Of a DNA stretch of 10,164 nucleotides, positions 6,167 to 10,164 are shown one piece after another. Position numbers and translations under genes: made by a program. The notes below the pieces were generated by a model. That model was not told the origin of the DNA. It searched no databases and saw only the letters and a list, made by a program, of their open reading frames with translations. The stretch spans positions 1 through 10,164 of the forward strand of contig CAJMRR010000068.1 in assembly GCA_905215835.1 (NCBI GenBank), in the 5' to 3' direction. Numbering within the stretch: the stretch's first letter is position 1; every line of letters begins with the position of its first letter. This stretch comes from an uncultured bacterium. GTDB lineage: Bacteria; Actinomycetota; Coriobacteriia; Coriobacteriales; Coriobacteriaceae.

Positions 6167-6688
6167 TTGAGGTCCCAGTACAAAAACATCGCCCGTGTGG
6201 TCAAGCCGCACGGAAGGAAGGGGGAGGTCCTCGCGCAGCCGCTGCGGGGGCTTCCTTCTGTATTAGAGCCGGGCATGCGCGTCGCCCTGACGCCGCCGGC
6301 GCTCAAGCGCGACCGCTTTTGCACGGTCGTGTCCGTCACCGATACGGGCGATGGCGATCTGGTCTCGTTTGAGGGCATTGACGACTTGACGGCCGCCAAG
6401 GGCATCACGGGATGCTATGTGCTGGCAAATCGCGACGACTTTGAGCTCGATTCGCTCGACGCTGCCTATACCGACCTGATGGGTCGCGAGGTGGTCGACG
6501 AGCGCTTCGGTTCGCTCGGCATGATCGTCGAGATCATGTCGACGCCCGCGAACGATGTTTGGGTTGTCGAGGGCGATCGGTACGGCGAGGTACTGATTCC
6601 CGTGATCGAGCAGGTTGTGCTCGATCTTCCCGACACAGGAACAATTTCCGTCCACGTTATGGACGGCCTGATCGATATGGACAAGTAG
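6167..6688 (+). CDS. rimM: 16S rRNA processing protein RimM
   Basis: Assembly factor that binds uS19 and helps mature the 30S head. The product has 173 residues with an N-terminal barrel opening YKNIARVVKPHGRKGEV (residues 5-21, the family HGxKGEV motif) and a C-terminal PRC-barrel from about residue 95, ending with the typical LIPVIEQVV and HVMDGLIDMD segments. The start is TTG 6167, four bases after the khpA stop, with only a weak AGGA close by, so expression probably depends on coupling to khpA. A GTG at 6197 would delete the first strand and is less likely. It lies directly before trmD, as in most bacteria. Confidence 0.94.
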   Translation: MRSQYKNIARVVKPHGRKGEVLAQPLRGLPSVLEPGMRVALTPPALKRDRFCTVVSVTDTGDGDLVSFEGIDDLTAAKGITGCYVLANRDDFELDSLDAAYTDLMGREVVDERFGSLGMIVEIMSTPANDVWVVEGDRYGEVLIPVIEQVVLDLPDTGTISVHVMDGLIDMDK

Positions 6689-6698
6689 GGAGGACAAC

Positions 6699-7457
6699 AT
6701 GCTGATCGAGACCCTTTCGGTCTTTCCCGAGATGTTTGAGCCCGTTATGTCCACATCGATTTTGGGCCGCGCCCGCAAGGCCGGCCTTTTTGATTTTAAG
6801 GCGTATAACCTGCGCGACTGGACGCACGACCGCCATCGTACCGTCGATGACGAGCCGTACGGCGGCGGGCAGGGCATGCTCATGAAGGTCGAGCCTATCG
6901 CAGAGGCCATCGAGGCCATTAGCGCAGAGGGTCCTAAGCCCACTGTGGTGTTCTTTACCCCCTGTGGCGAGCCTTTTACGCAGCATGTGGCCGAGCGCCT
7001 GCTCAAAAGTGAGCGCCTGCTGTTTGTGTGCAGCCGTTACGAGGGCGTCGACGAGCGCGCGTATGCGTATGCCGATGAACGTCTGTCGATCGGCGACTAT
7101 GTGCTCACGGGCGGCGAGCTGCCCGCGATGGTCGTTGCCGATGCCGTCGTACGCCTCATTCCCGGCGCCCTGGGCGACGAGATGAGCAACGTGGACGAGT
7201 CGTTCTCGACCGCCGAGGACGGAGGCCTGCTCGAGTACGCGCAGTACACCCGCCCCGCCGAGTTCAACGGCGAGGGCGTTCCTCCGGTGCTCGTGAGCGG
7301 CGATCACGCCAAGGTCGATGCCTGGCGCCGCAAGAATGCCATCGAGCGCACCTGTCGCTGGCGTCCCGACCTGATCGAGACTGCGCGGCTCACGCCCGAG
7401 GAGCGCGCTTACGCGCAGGAGATCCTTGACGCTTCGTATTCGCAGAGCGAGGAGTGA
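6699..7457 (+). CDS. trmD: tRNA (guanine-N1)-methyltransferase TrmD
   Basis: SAM-dependent trefoil-knot (SPOUT) enzyme making m1G37 in tRNA, which prevents +1 frameshifts. The product has 252 residues. Motifs: DDEPYGGGQGMLM (50-62), SRYEGVDER (112-120), SIGDYVLTGGELPAM (130-144), R152 equivalent to E. coli R154, and the C-terminal SGDHAKVDAWRR and RRPDLI-like segments. The ATG has GGGAGG (6688-6693) five bases away. Oddity: in gap-free alignment from R152, the position of E. coli catalytic D169 is E167 (VDESF instead of EDSF), followed by a three-residue insertion before GLLEYAQYTRP. It overlaps or abuts lepB at its stop. Confidence 0.96.
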   Translation: MLIETLSVFPEMFEPVMSTSILGRARKAGLFDFKAYNLRDWTHDRHRTVDDEPYGGGQGMLMKVEPIAEAIEAISAEGPKPTVVFFTPCGEPFTQHVAERLLKSERLLFVCSRYEGVDERAYAYADERLSIGDYVLTGGELPAMVVADAVVRLIPGALGDEMSNVDESFSTAEDGGLLEYAQYTRPAEFNGEGVPPVLVSGDHAKVDAWRRKNAIERTCRWRPDLIETARLTPEERAYAQEILDASYSQSEE

Positions 7458-7459
7458 GT

Positions 7460-8023
7460 ATGGTTCCTACGCAACATTCCGCGTTGAGGGGCGCTTTTGA
7501 GTGGATCGCGGTCATCGCGATCGCGCTTGTGGCCACCTTCCTGATCCGCACCTTTGTGGTCGAGCCCTTTGTGGTGCCCACCGGCTCTATGGAGGACACA
7601 ATCGAGATTGGCGACCAGATCCTGGCGCAAAAGGTGAGCCTCGAGCTCGGTCAGCCCGTCAAGCAGGGCGATATCGTGGTGTTTCACAACCCCGATGGCA
7701 CCTCCGAGCATGATGTTCTTGTCAAGCGCGTTATTGCCACGGCCGGCCAGACGGTCGACCTGCAGGATGGCAAGGTGGTCGTTGACGGCCAAGCGCTCGA
7801 CGAGGACTACACGACCGGCATGAGCTGGCCGCTTTCGGTCCAGGCCCCCGGCGCTCAGGTGAGCTATCCCTACACCGTTCCCGACGGGTGCGTGTGGGTG
7901 ATGGGCGACAACCGCGAAAACTCTGCCGACTCACGCTACTTTGGTCCCGTCGATCGCTCTGATTTGATCGCCGTGGCGCTCGTGCGCTACTGGCCGCTCA
8001 ACCGCATCGGCGCTATCGATTAA
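7460..8023 (+). CDS. lepB: Signal peptidase I
   Basis: Membrane-bound serine/lysine protease that removes signal peptides from exported proteins. From ATG 7460 it has 187 residues: a short cytoplasmic start, one transmembrane helix (about 13-34), then the extracytoplasmic catalytic domain. Catalytic S43 lies in PTGSMEDTI, the general base K89 in VLVKRVIA, and GDNRENSADSRYFGP (149-163) is box E. The size and single helix match Gram-positive type enzymes. GTG 7454 is in frame and overlaps the trmD stop, but GAGGAG (7449-7454) is five bases before ATG 7460 and would overlap the GTG, so ATG is preferred. It is the last gene of the rpsP cluster; no terminator follows it. Confidence 0.95.
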   Translation: MVPTQHSALRGAFEWIAVIAIALVATFLIRTFVVEPFVVPTGSMEDTIEIGDQILAQKVSLELGQPVKQGDIVVFHNPDGTSEHDVLVKRVIATAGQTVDLQDGKVVVDGQALDEDYTTGMSWPLSVQAPGAQVSYPYTVPDGCVWVMGDNRENSADSRYFGPVDRSDLIAVALVRYWPLNRIGAID

Positions 8024-8030
8024 AAAACGC

Positions 8031-8036
8031 TATAGT
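8031..8036 (+). promoter_or_regulatory. Candidate glyQS -10 box
   Basis: TATAGT (5 of 6 to TATAAT) in the AT-rich start of the 59-bp lepB-glyQ gap, giving a predicted start near 8043 and a leader of about 40 nt. The -35 position, inside the lepB end, does not match. The gap is too short for a T-box leader. Read-through from lepB is equally possible. Confidence 0.35.
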
Positions 8037-8082
8037 ACAGTACCTAACCGTGTAATCGTTTCGACGAGGGGATATTAGAGGC

Positions 8083-8994
8083 ATGAACGCTTCATCGCTT
8101 TCCTTCCAAGACATCATCCTGCGCCTCCAGCAGTACTGGGGCGAGCAGGGCTGCGTCATTATGCAGCCCTATGACTCCGAGGTCGGTGCCGGCACATTCC
8201 ACACCGCGACCACGCTGCGCTCGCTCGGTCCCGCCGAGTGGCGCACCTGCTACGCTCAGCCTTGCCGCCGTCCCGCCGACGGCCGCTACGGCGAGAACCC
8301 CAACCGCATGCAGCACTACTATCAGTTCCAGGTGCTCATCAAGCCGTCTCCGGTCAACGCCCAGGAGCTTTACCTGGGGTCTCTTGCCGCTATCGGTCTG
8401 GACCCCAACGACCATGATGTCCGTTTTGTCGAGGACGACTGGGAGAGCCCGACCCTGGGCGCCTGGGGCCTTGGCTGGGAGGTCTGGCTCAACGGCATGG
8501 AGGTCACGCAGTTTACGTACTTCCAGCAGGTGGGCGGCATCGAGGTCGATCCCGTTCCTGTCGAGATCACCTATGGCCTGGAACGCATCGCCATGTACGC
8601 CCAGGGCGTCAACTCGGTCTACGACCTGGTGTGGAGCTACCTGCCCGACGGCACGCCCATGACCTATGGCGACGTGTTCCTCGAGAACGAGCGCGAGTTC
8701 AGTGCCTACAACTTTGAGGTCGCCAACGTCGAGATGATGCGTCAGAAGTTTGACGACTACGAGGCCGAGTGCCATTCCTGTCTAGAGCGCAAGCTGCCGC
8801 TGCCGGCATATGACTGCGTCATGAAGTGCAGCCACGCTTTCAACCTGCTCGATGCCCGCGGCGCCCTGTCCGCAGTCGAGCGTGCCAACTACATCCTGCG
8901 CGTCCGCGCCGTCGCCAAGGCGTGCTGCGAGGCCTACATGGCCGAGGTCGCCGGAGTCAACGAGAATGCCGACCAGGAAGGCGAGGTGGCGTAA
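8083..8994 (+). CDS. glyQ: Glycyl-tRNA synthetase alpha subunit
   Basis: Catalytic alpha subunit of heterotetrameric (alpha2beta2) class II glycyl-tRNA synthetase, forming glycyl-adenylate; 303 residues. Diagnostic blocks: LRLQQYWGEQGCVIMQPYD, the GAGTFHTATTLRSLGP strand, RRPADGRYGENPNRMQHYYQ (62-81), GWEVWLNGMEVTQFTYFQQ, and the C-terminal FNLLDARGALSAVERANYI. The bacterial alpha subunit usually has close to 300 residues, so it is full length. The start has GAGGGG at 8066-8071 and a weaker GAGG right before the ATG. The C-terminal helical part carries four cysteines (C230, C233, C245, C249). It is followed by glyS after three bases. Confidence 0.97.
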   Translation: MNASSLSFQDIILRLQQYWGEQGCVIMQPYDSEVGAGTFHTATTLRSLGPAEWRTCYAQPCRRPADGRYGENPNRMQHYYQFQVLIKPSPVNAQELYLGSLAAIGLDPNDHDVRFVEDDWESPTLGAWGLGWEVWLNGMEVTQFTYFQQVGGIEVDPVPVEITYGLERIAMYAQGVNSVYDLVWSYLPDGTPMTYGDVFLENEREFSAYNFEVANVEMMRQKFDDYEAECHSCLERKLPLPAYDCVMKCSHAFNLLDARGALSAVERANYILRVRAVAKACCEAYMAEVAGVNENADQEGEVA

Positions 8995-8997
8995 GCC

Positions 8998-10164
8998 ATG
9001 GCAGACGCTAAGGATTTCCTGTTTGAGATCGGTACGGAGGAAATGCCCTCTGCACCGCTGAACAATGCCGTCAAGCAGCTTGGCACCATGATCGCCAAGG
9101 GTCTCGACGAGGCCGGTCTGGCCCACGGCGAGGTCCGCGTGATCTCGAGCCCGCGCCGCCTGGCTGCACTCGTTGCCGATGTCGCCACCGCGACCGACGA
9201 GGTTCACGAGGTCAAGCGTGGCCCCGCGGCCAACATTGCCTTCGACGCTGACGGTAACGCCACCAAGGCCGCCCAGGGCTTCGCCCGCAAGTGCGGTGTG
9301 GCTGCCGAGGACCTGTTCCGTCGCGAGGACACTGACGGTCGCGAGTATGTGTTCGCCGAGAAGAATATTCCCTCCGCACCGGCTACGCCGATTCTGACCG
9401 CTCTGTGCGAGAAGACCATCGCCGGCCTGCAGTGGCCCAACTACCGCTCCCAGCGCTGGGGTCACGAGCATGCTACCTTTGTTCGTCCGGTCCGTTGGAT
9501 TTGCTGCCTTCTGGGCGAGGATGTTGTGCCCGTGTCGTTTGCCGACGTGACGAGTGGCAACACCACGCGTGGTCATCGCGTACTTGGCCCCGGTGACCAT
9601 GTGGTCGCCAGCCCCGCCGTCTACGAGCAAGTGCTCGAGGACGCCGGCGTGCTTTCTGCCGAGCGTCGTCGTGAGGCCATCCTCGCCGGTATCGCCGAGG
9701 TCGAGGCTGCCCGTCCCGGCTGCCATGTCGATACGCCCAAGAAGGTCTTCGAGGAGGTCATTAACCTCTGCGAGTGGCCGACGGTGCTCGTCGGTACCTT
9801 CGATGAGGAGTTCCTCAAGGTCCCGCACGAGATTATCTGCGAGTCCATGCTCACCAACCAGCGCTACTTCCCGATCTATGACGGCGAGGGCAAGCTCACG
9901 CGTGAGTTCGTGGTCGTCTCCAACAGCAAGCCCGAGAACGCCGAGCGCGTGATCGACGGCAACGAGCGCGTTGTGCGTGCCCGTCTGGACGATGCCAAGT
10001 TCTTCTACGAGGAGGACCTGAAGATCTCCCTCGACGAGTTCCGCGAGCGTCTGGCCAAGGTTGCCTTCCAGGAGAAGCTCGGTAGCGTGCTCGCCAAGTC
10101 CGAGCGCATCGAGCAGCTCGCGCTCGCTATCGCCCGCGAGGCTCATCTGGGCGCCCACCTTGCC
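8998..10164 (+). CDS. glyS: Glycyl-tRNA synthetase beta subunit (3' end outside window)
   Basis: Beta subunit of the alpha2beta2 glycyl-tRNA synthetase, which binds tRNA and completes the active enzyme. The first 389 codons are present; the gene runs off the window edge, so about the last 300 residues, including the HD-like and anticodon-binding parts, are unseen. Matches in order: FLFEIGTEEMP at the N-terminus, SSPRRLAAL (50-58), KAAQGFARK, RWGHEHATFVRPVRW, TRGHRVLGPG, CESMLTNQRYFPIYD and GNERVVRARLDDAKFFYEED (321-340). The frame is open throughout with host-like high GC and no frameshift. ATG 8998 is three bases after the glyQ stop, with GGCGAGG upstream, so the pair is surely co-transcribed. 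Confidence 0.96.
   Translation, partial: MADAKDFLFEIGTEEMPSAPLNNAVKQLGTMIAKGLDEAGLAHGEVRVISSPRRLAALVADVATATDEVHEVKRGPAANIAFDADGNATKAAQGFARKCGVAAEDLFRREDTDGREYVFAEKNIPSAPATPILTALCEKTIAGLQWPNYRSQRWGHEHATFVRPVRWICCLLGEDVVPVSFADVTSGNTTRGHRVLGPGDHVVASPAVYEQVLEDAGVLSAERRREAILAGIAEVEAARPGCHVDTPKKVFEEVINLCEWPTVLVGTFDEEFLKVPHEIICESMLTNQRYFPIYDGEGKLTREFVVVSNSKPENAERVIDGNERVVRARLDDAKFFYEEDLKISLDEFRERLAKVAFQEKLGSVLAKSERIEQLALAIAREAHLGAHLA

Noticed and set aside
8024..8082. T-box riboswitch before glyQ
   Set aside because: The 59-bp gap is far too short for a T-box leader and no specifier loop or antiterminator is visible.
8782..10158. Very long open frame on the minus strand (458 codons) opposite glyQ/glyS
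   Set aside because: It lies wholly antisense to clear glyQ and glyS, its translation is low in recognisable motifs and rich in Leu/Gly/Val as expected for the complement of GC-biased codons.

Overview
The window is a high-GC bacterial chromosomal segment of housekeeping genes. The best guess is Coriobacteriia (Actinomycetota), probably a Collinsella-like gut bacterium. This is inferred from GC-rich coding sequence, the gene order, and separate alpha and beta subunits of glycyl-tRNA synthetase (glyQ/glyS), which most other Actinomycetota replace with a single-chain enzyme. No search was run, so the genus is not certain.

Layout. Positions 1-3124 hold a plus-strand operon: obgE (5' end outside the window), nadD, yqeK, rsfS. 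It covers ribosome assembly (ObgE, RsfS), NAD synthesis (NadD) and Ap4A hydrolysis (YqeK). Positions 3124-4044 hold a 921-bp, AT-richer unit made of a REP-associated tyrosine transposase (RAYT) gene between two inverted 35-bp palindromic repeats. A strong intrinsic terminator lies just inside the left repeat. The unit sits in the convergent gap between rsfS and the minus-strand dinB (DNA polymerase IV, 4078-5331). A 200-bp divergent intergenic region (5332-5532) follows, with a candidate dinB -10 box, an 8-bp perfect inverted repeat and a good candidate rpsP promoter.

Positions 5533-8023 hold the compact cluster rpsP, khpA, rimM, trmD, lepB. It covers ribosomal protein bS16, an RNA-binding KH protein, 16S rRNA maturation, tRNA m1G37 methylation and signal peptidase I. 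Gaps are 2-10 nt, as expected for a co-transcribed translation operon. A 59-bp gap with a possible -10 box separates it from glyQ-glyS (8083 to the window end; glyS is cut by the edge).

The most unusual feature is the RAYT/REP unit. Other points worth a second look are a Glu in TrmD at the position of the conserved catalytic Asp, the left REP sharing a base with the rsfS stop codon, and the inverted repeat between dinB and rpsP. No tRNA, rRNA, CRISPR array or prophage was seen. No entirely new multi-gene system is evident.
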